Assembly: GCA_017523285.1 (NCBI GenBank)
Contig: JAFWWU010000034.1
Coordinates: 1-36,246 of the forward strand
Reading direction: 5' to 3'
DNA length: 36,246 bases
Origin: Ruminococcus sp.
GTDB lineage: Bacteria > Bacillota > Clostridia > Oscillospirales > Ruminococcaceae
The notes beneath the pieces were generated by a model. The model had not been told where the DNA came from. It saw nothing but the letters and a program-made list of their open reading frames with translations, and ran no database searches. Of this stretch, positions 8,668 through 15,526 are shown piece by piece; positions within the stretch are counted from its first letter, which is position 1, and every line of letters begins with the position of its first letter. The position numbers were made by a program, and so were the translations under genes.

Positions 8668-9088
8668 TGCAACTTCTCCTTTAGTAGTTATTGCTTTAAT
8701 TGTATCACATCTACTATTTTCAGTCAACTCAGAAAGTCCCATTTTCAAAAATATTTTCTTTCAGTTTTTTCATTGTGGGACTTTTTTAACGTGGTGAATT
8801 TAAAGAAATAAAATTTTAAACAGCGTATTTAAGCCGTTTGAGAAGCACTTTTATAAAAATAGAAGTCACCTCTGAAAAAATAGAGTGTATGCGAAAATAG
8901 ATGTGAAAATAGCTGTAAATAGAGTATGCATATCACATCTATTGACTTTGCGGATTATGTCGGATATAATGAGAATGCAACGTTGCAGAAGCACCTTGAC
9001 AACTGAATATTCCTCTCCGGACACGCCTGTTACATAGCGTAAAGCTGTGTCGGTCAAAGACCGATTTTATCAAAAAGGAGGAGTAGCA
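8668..9088. other. Divergent control region of the element
   Basis: Non-coding spacer between the DUF6076-like gene (minus) and the excisionase-like gene (plus). It holds a partial, decayed copy of the tRNA terminator hairpin near 8816-8845, several AAATAG repeats (8855-8922), an 11-bp inverted repeat (8896-8906, 8933-8943) and a strong plus-strand promoter. Confidence 0.55.
8942..8970 (+). promoter_or_regulatory. Strong promoter for the excisionase-replication operon
   Basis: TTGACT (8942-8947) and TATAAT (8965-8970) with a 17-bp spacer. The inverted repeat AATAGATGTGA / TCACATCTATT (8896-8906 and 8933-8943) runs into the -35, which would let a repressor block it. Confidence 0.75.
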
Positions 9089-9379
9089 ATGACTACTACC
9101 AACAGACGTGTGCTTACCATTAAGGAAGCAGCAAAACTTATTGACGGACTTACAGAATATCGTATCCGTCAGATGTGCATTTCAGGTCAGCTCCCGTGCT
9201 TTATGGCAGGGAAAAAGTATCTGATTGCAGAAGAAAATCTGTATAAGGCTGTGTTCGGGAGAGGGGAGCCCCCGCTGGCAGTTCGTAGCGAAGTTTCTGA
9301 AAATCCACAGAATACAACTCGACCGAAAATGACTGTCGGCACAAATACGAGGGGAGGTGATGTGGCTTGGCCGCAATGA
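9089..9379 (+). CDS. Excisionase-like helix-turn-helix protein
   Basis: 96 aa. The ATG at 9089 follows AAAAAGGAGGAG. The first 60 residues (TIKEAAKLIDGLTEYRIRQMCISGQLPCFMAGKKYLIAEENL) match the MerR-like winged helix of the excisionase/helix_turn_helix_17 proteins carried by conjugative elements. The remaining tail is low in structure. Small proteins of this kind bend DNA at the attachment site and steer the integrase towards excision. Its reading frame overlaps the start of the replication gene, so the two are co-translated. A role as an operon regulator instead of a directionality factor is possible. Confidence 0.8.
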   Translation: MTTTNRRVLTIKEAAKLIDGLTEYRIRQMCISGQLPCFMAGKKYLIAEENLYKAVFGRGEPPLAVRSEVSENPQNTTRPKMTVGTNTRGGDVAWPQ

Positions 9380-10704
9380 GAGAAGAAAAAATTGAAGAAA
9401 TCAATGCTGAACTCCCAGCACCAGCGTGGCTTGTAGATAACAAAATTCACGAGGTTGTGTTTTGCAGGGAGCTTCTCAGCGAACACGAGGTTAAGTGTAT
9501 CAACAATCAGTTCTACGATGTTGACGGATATATTCCCGACAGCGAAATCAAAGCTGAGATTTATGAAAAGCTAAAACCGCATATTACAGCAGGACTTGCA
9601 AACAGAGTAACACAGCTTCTCTCTGCGTTACAGTATGAAGCGTATTCTCCTGAAATTGTACTTGACCCTAATGAAATTCATATTCTGAACGGAACTCTTA
9701 ATATTGACGGAACATTTACGGAAGAAAAGAAATTCTGCTATAACCGTCTAAACGTCAGGTATAATCCAGAAGCGGAAGTGCCGACTGTGTTTCTGAAATT
9801 TCTGGAGGAGCTTCTTGAAACGGAAGATATTGAAACATTACAGGAATGGCTCGGCTACTTACTGACGCCAAGCACAAAGGCTCAGAAAATGTTAATGCTT
9901 GTAGGAAACGGCGGCGAGGGTAAAAGTCGTATAGGCGTACTGCTCAAAGAGATATTCAAGGAAGGTATGGCGACAGGAAATCTGCAATACCTTGAAACAA
10001 ATCCATTTGCCCGTGCTGTGCTGGAGAAAGCGTATCTGTTTCTTGATGACGATATGAAAATGGAAGCTCTAACGCAGACAAATATGCTGAAAACTATTAT
10101 CACAAACGAGGGTCCTATGCTTATTGAAAAGAAACGAGTTCAGTCTTATCCTGCAAGTATCTTTGCAAAGCTTATGGGGTTTGGTAACGGAACACTTAAT
10201 GCGGCGAATGATAAATCAGACGCATTCTTCCGCAGGCAGATTATTATTTCTACCAAGCCAAAGCCTGTGGATAGAGTTGATGACCCGTTCCTTGTGGAGA
10301 AATTCATTGACGGCAAGGAAGGAATATTTCTGTGGATGTTTAAAGGACTACAAAGACTGTATGCCAATGATTTCAAGTTTACCATAAGTCAGAGGACGGC
10401 TGATAATCTTCAGAAAAGCATTGAGGATAGTTGTAATATTATCGGGTTTATGCAGGACGAACAGCTTGTGAAATTCGGCGCAGACCTTGAATGCTCAACA
10501 GCAGATTTGTATTCTGGTTACTGCTATTGGTGTGGTCTTAACAGCGTTACGGCCGTGAAAAAGGAAAGTTTTAATTTGTGGCTGAAACAGAATTATGCCA
10601 AGTACGGAATAGAATACAGCAATAATGTACAGAGCCACTCCAATGGCAAAAAGGCAAGAGGATACCGAAGAATTGACACGACTTACAGAAGCGTGGTGAA
10701 ATAA
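9367..10704 (+). CDS. SF3-helicase / D5-type replication protein
   Basis: 445 aa from a TTG at 9367 that has GGAGGTGA 6 bp upstream; an ATG at 9376 in the same frame overlaps the previous stop as ATGA but is 15 bp from that site. The N-terminal 150 residues resemble the D5_N region of phage and plasmid primase-helicases. A P-loop follows (GNGGEGKS at 180-187), a Walker B (LFLDDD at 224-229) and an SF3-like core with FGNGTLNAANDKSDAFFRRQ. Such proteins open DNA at an element's own origin, allowing replication of the excised circle. No primase catalytic domain is visible in this length. Expressed with the excisionase-like gene; followed by a hairpin-rich spacer that could be the origin. Confidence 0.85.
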   Translation: MAAMREEKIEEINAELPAPAWLVDNKIHEVVFCRELLSEHEVKCINNQFYDVDGYIPDSEIKAEIYEKLKPHITAGLANRVTQLLSALQYEAYSPEIVLDPNEIHILNGTLNIDGTFTEEKKFCYNRLNVRYNPEAEVPTVFLKFLEELLETEDIETLQEWLGYLLTPSTKAQKMLMLVGNGGEGKSRIGVLLKEIFKEGMATGNLQYLETNPFARAVLEKAYLFLDDDMKMEALTQTNMLKTIITNEGPMLIEKKRVQSYPASIFAKLMGFGNGTLNAANDKSDAFFRRQIIISTKPKPVDRVDDPFLVEKFIDGKEGIFLWMFKGLQRLYANDFKFTISQRTADNLQKSIEDSCNIIGFMQDEQLVKFGADLECSTADLYSGYCYWCGLNSVTAVKKESFNLWLKQNYAKYGIEYSNNVQSHSNGKKARGYRRIDTTYRSVVK

Positions 10705-11093
10705 ACTGCAAAAATGATGTATTCGGTGTATTTGATGTATAAAACGGCTTCAAATCAGTGTATTCGGAATACATTGCTGATACACCGAGCCGTATTGAAA
10801 GAAATGCCGTATTCAGCGAAAAAACACACCGAATACGGCAAATACACCGATTTCCGAGTTAAGTTTACACGAGGATTTTTTGAGGCGGTCGGCTGAGTCC
10901 GAGTCAGTATACTGTTTGAGGACGAAGTTGTGCAGCCATAGGATGTGAGGCTGTATTGCCGAATAGGGAGTGCAGTAGGAACGACTGCCGCAATGATACT
11001 TTTGATAGAAGCCTATGCGGATGTCGAAAGTATCTTTGCGTTACTTTCGCAGAAAGTAACAAAGGCAAAAGCAAGCTTATTCAGAAAGGAGAA
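10705..11093. other. Hairpin-rich spacer between replication and relaxase genes
   Basis: 389 bp with no convincing gene. A nested hairpin is built from ACGGCT (10744-10749), ATCAG and GTATTC against GAATAC, CTGAT and AGCCGT (10788-10793). A second has GCCGTATTC (10806-10814) against GAATACGGC (10831-10839). GTATTCGG and ACACCGA words recur in both directions. This may be a replication origin or single-strand origin. The right end holds a candidate oriT (11026-11060). Confidence 0.5.
11026..11060. other. Candidate oriT of the MobV relaxase
   Basis: Overlapping inverted repeats that share an arm: GAAAGTA (11026-11032) with TACTTTC (11042-11048), and GTTACTTTC (11040-11048) with GAAAGTAAC (11052-11060, 3-nt loop). 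Shared-arm alternatives just before the relaxase gene are the arrangement known for the pMV158 oriT of the MobV family. The nick site cannot be assigned by eye. Confidence 0.5.
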
Positions 11094-12239
11094 TTGCTTA
11101 TCGAAAAAAGAAGTATCAGCGGCGTTATCGGTAAGGGCGACCTTTATCATAACAACCGCAGATTTGTTGCAGAAAATGTTGACAGGAGCAGAACTCAGGA
11201 CAACATTACAATTATCAGCGAGGATGTGAAATCAGTATATCACGAGCTGTTTGATAAATCGCTCGCAGAACACAACTCCAAGCAGAAACGCAAGGACAGA
11301 ATCATCAAGGATTACCACGACCACATCAGGCACAGCCGACAGGAAAAGGAGTTTCACGAGGTAATATTTCAGATTGGCAATAAGGATGATACTCCCTGCG
11401 GCTCTGATATATCCCAAAGAGCAACCGAAGCTCTGAAACAATATGCGGAGAGCTTTCAGAAGCGCAATCCACACCTGAGAATGTTCAACGCTGTTATTCA
11501 TCTTGATGAAGCAACACCGCACATTCATATAGACTTGGTTCCGTTTGCAACGGAGCAGAAGCGAGGACTATCAACAAGAGTTTCGCTTTCAAAGGCATTG
11601 GAACAGCAAGGCTTCAAAAGCGAGGGCAAAATGAATACCTGTTCAAAGCTATGGATTGAAAACGAAAAACAGGTGATTGCGGATATTATGAAAACTCTCG
11701 ATATTGAATGGGAGCAGAAAGGAACTCACAACGAGCATTTGTCAGTTCTTGATTACAAGAAAAAAGAGCGAAAAAAGGAAGTTGTGGCACTTGAAAATAA
11801 GCTGTCAAGGCTTTCTGACAAGGAAACGAAAATCAAGGCTATTGATAATATTCCTGTTAAGAAAACGGTGTTCGGTGATAATCTGACAGTCAGCCGTGAG
11901 GACTATGAAAGCCTTGCGGCTACTGCAAAGAAACAGATTGCCTCTGAGAAAAAGGAAAAGAAGCAAAAGGCTGAAATTACTCAGTTACAACAGGAAAACG
12001 CTCAGCTTAAATCAGAACTTACTGCCGAGAAGAAAAAGAATGCAGACTCAAAATCCATAAATCTGCGTATAGAAAATGCAAAGCTGAAAGAACAGAATTC
12101 CAAAATGGAGTCTGTACTGAAAAAAGCTGAGGAGTTTCTGAAAGGCAAAGGACTATATGAGCTGTTTCAGAATTTTGTTCTCGGAATTGGTAGGAATAAG
12201 AATAGAAATAAGGACGGATTGCGTCAAATGCAAAAGTAA
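11094..12239 (+). CDS. mobV: MobV/Pre-type relaxase, last codons replaced by an IS30 insertion
   Basis: About 381 aa from a TTG at 11094 just after AGAAAGGAG; a further in-frame TTG at 10956 would put the oriT hairpins inside the gene, so the later start is preferred although its spacing is short. The N-terminal RSISGVIGKGDLYHNNRRF and the HLDEATPHIHIDLVPF block (histidines for metal binding) mark a plasmid-recombination/mobilisation relaxase, which nicks oriT and pilots the strand into a recipient. Residues from about 220 on form a long charged coiled coil. The natural end was KDGLE-stop, visible beyond the insertion at 14011-14025; the inserted DNA now supplies RQMQK-stop instead. The change is five residues at the tail, so function is probably kept. 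Confidence 0.85.
   Translation: MLIEKRSISGVIGKGDLYHNNRRFVAENVDRSRTQDNITIISEDVKSVYHELFDKSLAEHNSKQKRKDRIIKDYHDHIRHSRQEKEFHEVIFQIGNKDDTPCGSDISQRATEALKQYAESFQKRNPHLRMFNAVIHLDEATPHIHIDLVPFATEQKRGLSTRVSLSKALEQQGFKSEGKMNTCSKLWIENEKQVIADIMKTLDIEWEQKGTHNEHLSVLDYKKKERKKEVVALENKLSRLSDKETKIKAIDNIPVKKTVFGDNLTVSREDYESLAATAKKQIASEKKEKKQKAEITQLQQENAQLKSELTAEKKKNADSKSINLRIENAKLKEQNSKMESVLKKAEEFLKGKGLYELFQNFVLGIGRNKNRNKDGLRQMQK
12209..12221. repeat. Left target-site duplication of the IS30-family element
   Basis: TAAGGACGGATTG, repeated exactly at 14007-14019 on the other side of the element. Confidence 0.8.
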
Positions 12240-12436
12240 AAGCAACACTTAAGAAAAATCTGATATCAAACATTAAAAAAACAGCAATTTTTAAGCGGTA
12301 AAATGATAAAAACATCAGATAAACAGCACAAAAATAGTAAAAATGAGTATAGCAAAGCTGAGCGTTGCATTTTTATGTGCAAAAGTAAATGCAACTCCCT
12401 TTTTGTTAATATGAATAATACTGTGTTTTACTTTGA
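12240..12436. other. Non-coding left part of the IS30-family element
   Basis: No gene. Holds a subterminal copy of the terminal motif (TGTGCAAAAGTAAATGCAAC at 12376-12395), itself preceded by an inverted half (GTTGCATTT near 12364-12372), which could form a hairpin behind the transposase gene. Confidence 0.5.
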
Positions 12437-13663
12437 TTATTTGTCAAGTAGACACGGACGCATCACAACCTGATCCGCTGGAATTTTTCTAAGCCCAAGC
12501 ATATATGGCAATTTCTTTGCAATAAATTCTTTTGCCACATCATATGGACATTTACCATCAAGACTATCTCTTGAAATACTGTTAATATGATTAGTAAGAA
12601 GAGTTATATCATCTTGAGTAAGTTTATCAAACGATCTTCCTTTTGGTAGTACCATACGAATATATTCATGACTTCTTTCTATATGTGGTTTCTGCCATGA
12701 AGCCATTCTATCACAAAAGAATACACGAGTACATGGTGAACCATATTTGCTCTTTTCTAATGCTGCAGGATTTTTGAATTCACTTCCGTTGTCTGTTAAT
12801 ATTACAGGAAACAATCTTCTGATAATATTAAGTCCTAGCATATCCTCAAGCTGTTTGAATACATTCTCCACACATTCCTGTGATGATGTTTCAAGCAGAA
12901 ATATGAGCATAAAATCATATTTTGTAAATATCATTGTAAGTAGACATTTACCTTTTTCACGTGAACCATGTACTGTATCCATTTCAACTACGCAAAGTTC
13001 AGGATGTTGTTCTATAAATCTCTTGAAGTCTTCGTATGTACGCCCTTCTCGATATTTATATGGATAATTTTCTGTTTCTTTTCCTTTGCGCTTTTTGTAA
13101 CGCACTTTTCTTGGTAAATCAATATTACGAGCGTCAAGAATACACTTATCTAAGTAATTATACATTGTTCTTCGTGAGATGCTGATTTCATCACTGTGAT
13201 TGGCATAAATATGATTCAGTGATTGTCCCTTTTTTATTAATGGAGAAACAAATTTATTGAGTTCTTTTATTTCGCTTTTATCAAGATGAATTGATTTTCT
13301 TGATTCTGATTTTACAGTATGACTGCTCTTATCCGCTTTTCTTGCATGATAATATGCATGCTCTCTGGAACAGAAATCTTGATTCGGACAATTATTGCAT
13401 ACAAAAGGCGCCTTATCAAGTTTACGGCATTGCAGAGGAGCAAAATCAGTACAGCTTTGAGTATTGCAAGAGCTTTTCTTTTTGCATTCACCAAAATGTG
13501 CACAACGTGCTGTTTTAGGCTGTATAAATGTTCGATATTTTTTTACTTCCCGAGAAATTGTAGAGGGTTGATAACCAAGCTCATTAGCAATTTCTCGAAA
13601 GCTATAACCGTATGCGATGTATTTTTCTATCATACATCTGCTTGTAAAACTTAAGTGTTTCAT
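12437..13663 (-). CDS. IS30-family transposase
   Basis: 408 aa, start ATG at 13661-13663 behind AGGAGG. The N-terminus has the IS30 helix-turn-helix (FREIANELGYQPSTISREVKKY). A Cys-rich stretch follows (CAHFGECKKKSSC, then CRKL, CNNCPNQDFC), likely a zinc knuckle found in this subgroup. The C-terminal half is the DDE integrase core: D in VVEMDTVHGS, D in ILTDNGSEF and the following E in HIERSHEYIR. It cuts and joins DNA at the element's inverted repeats. Length fits an intact, full-size transposase, so the element may be active. Confidence 0.93.
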   Translation of the reverse strand: MKHLSFTSRCMIEKYIAYGYSFREIANELGYQPSTISREVKKYRTFIQPKTARCAHFGECKKKSSCNTQSCTDFAPLQCRKLDKAPFVCNNCPNQDFCSREHAYYHARKADKSSHTVKSESRKSIHLDKSEIKELNKFVSPLIKKGQSLNHIYANHSDEISISRRTMYNYLDKCILDARNIDLPRKVRYKKRKGKETENYPYKYREGRTYEDFKRFIEQHPELCVVEMDTVHGSREKGKCLLTMIFTKYDFMLIFLLETSSQECVENVFKQLEDMLGLNIIRRLFPVILTDNGSEFKNPAALEKSKYGSPCTRVFFCDRMASWQKPHIERSHEYIRMVLPKGRSFDKLTQDDITLLTNHINSISRDSLDGKCPYDVAKEFIAKKLPYMLGLRKIPADQVVMRPCLLDK

Positions 13664-13763
13664 TTTACCTCCTGTTAATGAAAATTTACTCTTTCATTAT
13701 ACAGGATCACACATAAAAATCAAAACAATCATTTTATGCTTCATTTCGCATTTATTCCACGGT

Positions 13764-13876
13764 CTATTGACAACGAGCCTCTGAGGACGTGGTTTTCAGG
13801 CAGATGCGGCAAGTGTCGCTTGATGCTTTATCTGCCTTGCTGAAAGCCTACCACGCCCTCTTCTCATTGTCAATAG
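13764..13876. repeat. Long imperfect inverted repeat in the non-coding part of the IS
   Basis: CTATTGACAA (13764-13773) pairs with TTGTCAATAG (13867-13876), GAGGACGTGG (13783-13792) with CCACGCCCTC (13851-13860) and CAGGCAGAT (13797-13805) with ATCTGCC(TTG) from 13830. CAAG/CTTG lie in the loop. Almost the whole 113 bp can fold on itself. It lies upstream of the transposase start. Confidence 0.65.
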
Positions 13877-13903
13877 CTTTCGCGGCATAAAAGCTATTTT
13901 TAT
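13872..13903 (+). terminator. Hairpin with U-tract overlapping the long inverted repeat
   Basis: AATAGCTTT (13872-13880) and AAAGCTATT (13890-13898) pair perfectly over 9 bp and are followed by TTTAT, as in a plus-strand intrinsic terminator. Its left arm overlaps the right arm of the 113-bp structure, so the two folds exclude each other in part. Confidence 0.45.
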
Positions 13904-14006
13904 GTGCAGAACTAAACGCAACACTACTCTCTATTTTTTGCTGTTTTGTGCAGAGGTAAATGCAACATTTTTGTTCCTTATGTTGCATTTACTTTTGCAT
14001 TTGACC

Positions 14007-14019
14007 TAAGGACGGATTG
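14007..14019. repeat. Right target-site duplication of the IS30-family element
   Basis: Exact copy of 12209-12221. Joined to the following GAATAA it restores the original relaxase end. Confidence 0.8.
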
Positions 14020-14043
14020 GAATAACGTGTTCGCAGGTTTTAC

Positions 14044-14073
14044 TTGACAGTATTACACTTTAAAGTGTATAAT
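14044..14073 (+). promoter_or_regulatory. Integrase promoter with palindromic operator
   Basis: TTGACA (14044-14049) and TATAAT (14068-14073), spacer 18 bp. Inside the spacer lies a perfect 16-bp palindrome, TACACTTTAAAGTGTA (14054-14069), reaching the -10. A dimeric repressor there would shut off the integrase. Confidence 0.7.
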
Positions 14074-14121
14074 TGAAACACAGGTAAAAGCCTTGCGGTT
14101 TATGACAGGAGGAATAAACCA

Positions 14122-15330
14122 ATGGCAACGGTAACAAAGCGTGGTAACAGTTATAGAATTAAAGTATCTTGCGGATACGATGTGAACGGTAAACAGGTTG
14201 TTCAGACGAAAACGTGGAAACCTGAACCTAATATGACGGCTCGTCAGATTAAGAAAGAGCTTGACAGACAATGCGTTATGTTTGAAGAAGAATGTAAAAT
14301 GGGACAGGTTGTTGCTACAATAAAGTTTGAAAAATTTGCAGAACAGTGGTTTGAGGAATATGCTGTAATTAATCTCAGACATACTTCATATGAGAGAATG
14401 CGACAGCTTACTCAGCGGGTATATCCTGCAATCGGACATCTAAGACTTGATAAGATTACAAGCAGACATATACAGCAGTTTGTGAATGATTTGATTATCA
14501 ATGGTGAAAATCAACGTACAGGTAAACCGCTTTCGCGAAAGACTGTAGTTCATCATCTGAGTTTTATTTCCGACGTTTTCAGTTACGCTATGAAAATGGA
14601 TATGCTCAGCGATAATCCGTGTAGGAGAGTAACCGTTCCAAAATGCGAAGTCAAGGAAAAGGATATTTACACTATTGAGGAGATTTCTCATATTTTTGAG
14701 CTTCTCGATGGTGATGATGTTCCGATAAAGTTCAGAGTGTTCTTTAAGCTTGCTGTATACAGTGGCTACCGCAGAGGAGAACTACTCGGACTGGAATGGA
14801 AAGATGTGGATTTTGAGAATAATATAATAAATGTCCGCAGAACTTCCAACTATACAGCCGACAAGGGAATATATACTGATACCACAAAAACAAAGAAATC
14901 ACAGCGCAGTCAGAAATATCCTCAGCACGTTATGGATATGCTGAAAGAGCTGAAATTGGAACAGAATGCAGAAAGAACACGTCTTGCAGACAAGTGGATT
15001 GAAACAGACCGCTTATTTATAAAGTGGGACGGCAGACCTATGCACAATAACACCCCGTACTTCTGGTTCACGGAATTCTGTGAGAAAAATAATGTGCGTT
15101 TTTGTGATATTCATTCTCTCAGGCATTTGCATGCCAGTCTATTAATTAACGCCGGTGTGGATGTTGTAGCAGTGTCGGGAGATTTAGGACATTCTCAGGT
15201 TTCAACGACAAGTAACATTTATTGCCATATGTTTCAGGAAGCACAGGCGAGGGCAAGCAATGCCATTGCTGAGGCTCTGAGCTTTGACAATAAAAAACAG
15301 GGAACTGAACAAACTCAGCTCCCTGCGTAA
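14122..15330 (+). CDS. int: Tyrosine recombinase, element integrase
   Basis: 402 aa, ATG at 14122 after ACAGGAGGA. The N-terminal beta-rich arm-binding domain (GNSYRIKVSCGYDVNGKQVVQTKTW) is followed by a SAM-like core-binding domain (about 60-165) and the catalytic domain. Catalytic residues visible: R in SGYRRGEL (217-218), H331-S-L-R334, H357 in GDLGHSQ and the nucleophile Y367 in NIYCHMF. This is the layout of Tn916-type integrases. It would recombine the 23-bp core in tRNA-Glu at both ends of the element. Four AAAGACCA copies begin at its stop codon and are candidate arm sites. The gene lies next to the target tRNA and has its own promoter. Confidence 0.95.
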   Translation: MATVTKRGNSYRIKVSCGYDVNGKQVVQTKTWKPEPNMTARQIKKELDRQCVMFEEECKMGQVVATIKFEKFAEQWFEEYAVINLRHTSYERMRQLTQRVYPAIGHLRLDKITSRHIQQFVNDLIINGENQRTGKPLSRKTVVHHLSFISDVFSYAMKMDMLSDNPCRRVTVPKCEVKEKDIYTIEEISHIFELLDGDDVPIKFRVFFKLAVYSGYRRGELLGLEWKDVDFENNIINVRRTSNYTADKGIYTDTTKTKKSQRSQKYPQHVMDMLKELKLEQNAERTRLADKWIETDRLFIKWDGRPMHNNTPYFWFTEFCEKNNVRFCDIHSLRHLHASLLINAGVDVVAVSGDLGHSQVSTTSNIYCHMFQEAQARASNAIAEALSFDNKKQGTEQTQLPA

Positions 15331-15379
15331 AGACCAGTGCAAAGACCATTTTTTCAAAATAAAGACCAAATAAAGACCA
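15329..15379. repeat. Four AAAGACCA repeats, candidate integrase arm-binding sites
   Basis: AAAGACCA at 15329-15336, 15341-15348, 15361-15368 and 15372-15379. A fifth copy at 5446-5453 lies near the other end of the element. Repeats close to both ends fit arm-type sites read by the N-terminal domain of the integrase. Confidence 0.55.
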
Positions 15380-15405
15380 AAACGGATTTCACTGTAAAAA
15401 GAAAA

Positions 15406-15437
15406 CTCTCAAACGGCTGTTTTAAGCCATTTGAGAG
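15406..15437 (-). terminator. Element-borne terminator now serving tRNA-Glu
   Basis: 12-bp stem (15406-15417 with 15426-15437), minus-strand tail TTTTCTTTTTAC. It differs from the displaced copy at 5254-5285 by one stem base, which gives a G-U pair in the minus-strand RNA but a mismatch on the plus strand. Confidence 0.75.
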
Positions 15438-15446
15438 CAACTGTGT

Positions 15447-15469
15447 TGGTGACCCGTACGGGAATTGAA
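15447..15469. repeat. attR core in tRNA-Glu
   Basis: Exact partner of 5295-5317. Confidence 0.85.
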
Positions 15470-15521
15470 CCCATGATTCCGCCGTGAAAGGGCGGTGTCT
15501 TAACCTCTTGACCAACGGGCC
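15447..15521 (-). tRNA. tRNA-Glu (anticodon UUC)
   Basis: 75 nt with CCA encoded. Acceptor GGCCCGT pairs with ACGGGTC, the T loop is TTCAATT and the anticodon loop CTTTCAC. Its 3' 23 bp are the integration core, so the element rebuilds the gene on insertion. Confidence 0.95.
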
Positions 15522-15526
15522 ATATT

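Larger units (their letters stand above)
12222..14006 (-). mobile_element. IS30-family insertion sequence (about 1785 bp)
   Basis: Terminal inverted repeats GTCAAATGCAAAAGTAAA (12223-12240) and its complement ending at 14005 are identical over 18 bp and share GCAACA beyond one mismatch. The element carries one transposase gene on the minus strand. Flanks repeat 13 bp, longer than the 2-3 bp usual for the family though long duplications are known for some members. More copies of the terminal motif lie inside at 12376-12395, 13903-13922 and 13947-13966. One extra C lies between repeat and duplication at each end, so the exact tip is uncertain by 1 bp. Confidence 0.85.
5295..15469. mobile_element. 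Integrative mobilizable element in the tRNA-Glu(UUC) 3' end
   Basis: A 10.2-kb segment lies between two exact 23-bp copies of the 3' end of tRNA-Glu including CCA (5295-5317 and 15447-15469). The integrase gene lies next to the intact tRNA. Inside are a tyrosine recombinase, an excisionase-like protein, a helicase-type replication protein, a MobV relaxase with candidate oriT, a DUF6076-like protein and an LRR-dockerin cargo gene. No type IV secretion genes are present, so it should need a helper: an integrative mobilizable element rather than a self-transmissible ICE. An IS30-family element (12222-14006) has inserted later. Without it the element is about 8.4 kb. Confidence 0.85.

Noticed and set aside
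8816-8845. Third intact copy of the tRNA terminator hairpin
   Set aside because: Only one arm is well kept and the pairing is short; at most a decayed copy.
10714-10896. Small open frame of 60 codons between replication and relaxase genes
   Set aside because: No ribosome site, and its sequence is made of the inverted repeats described for that spacer.
10956-11093. N-terminal extension of the relaxase from a TTG at 10956
   Set aside because: It would run through the oriT hairpins, lacks a ribosome site and does not resemble the family N-terminus.
12209-14019. IS30 insertion as an inactivating mutation of the relaxase
   Set aside because: Only the final residue is lost and five are added; all motifs lie far upstream.
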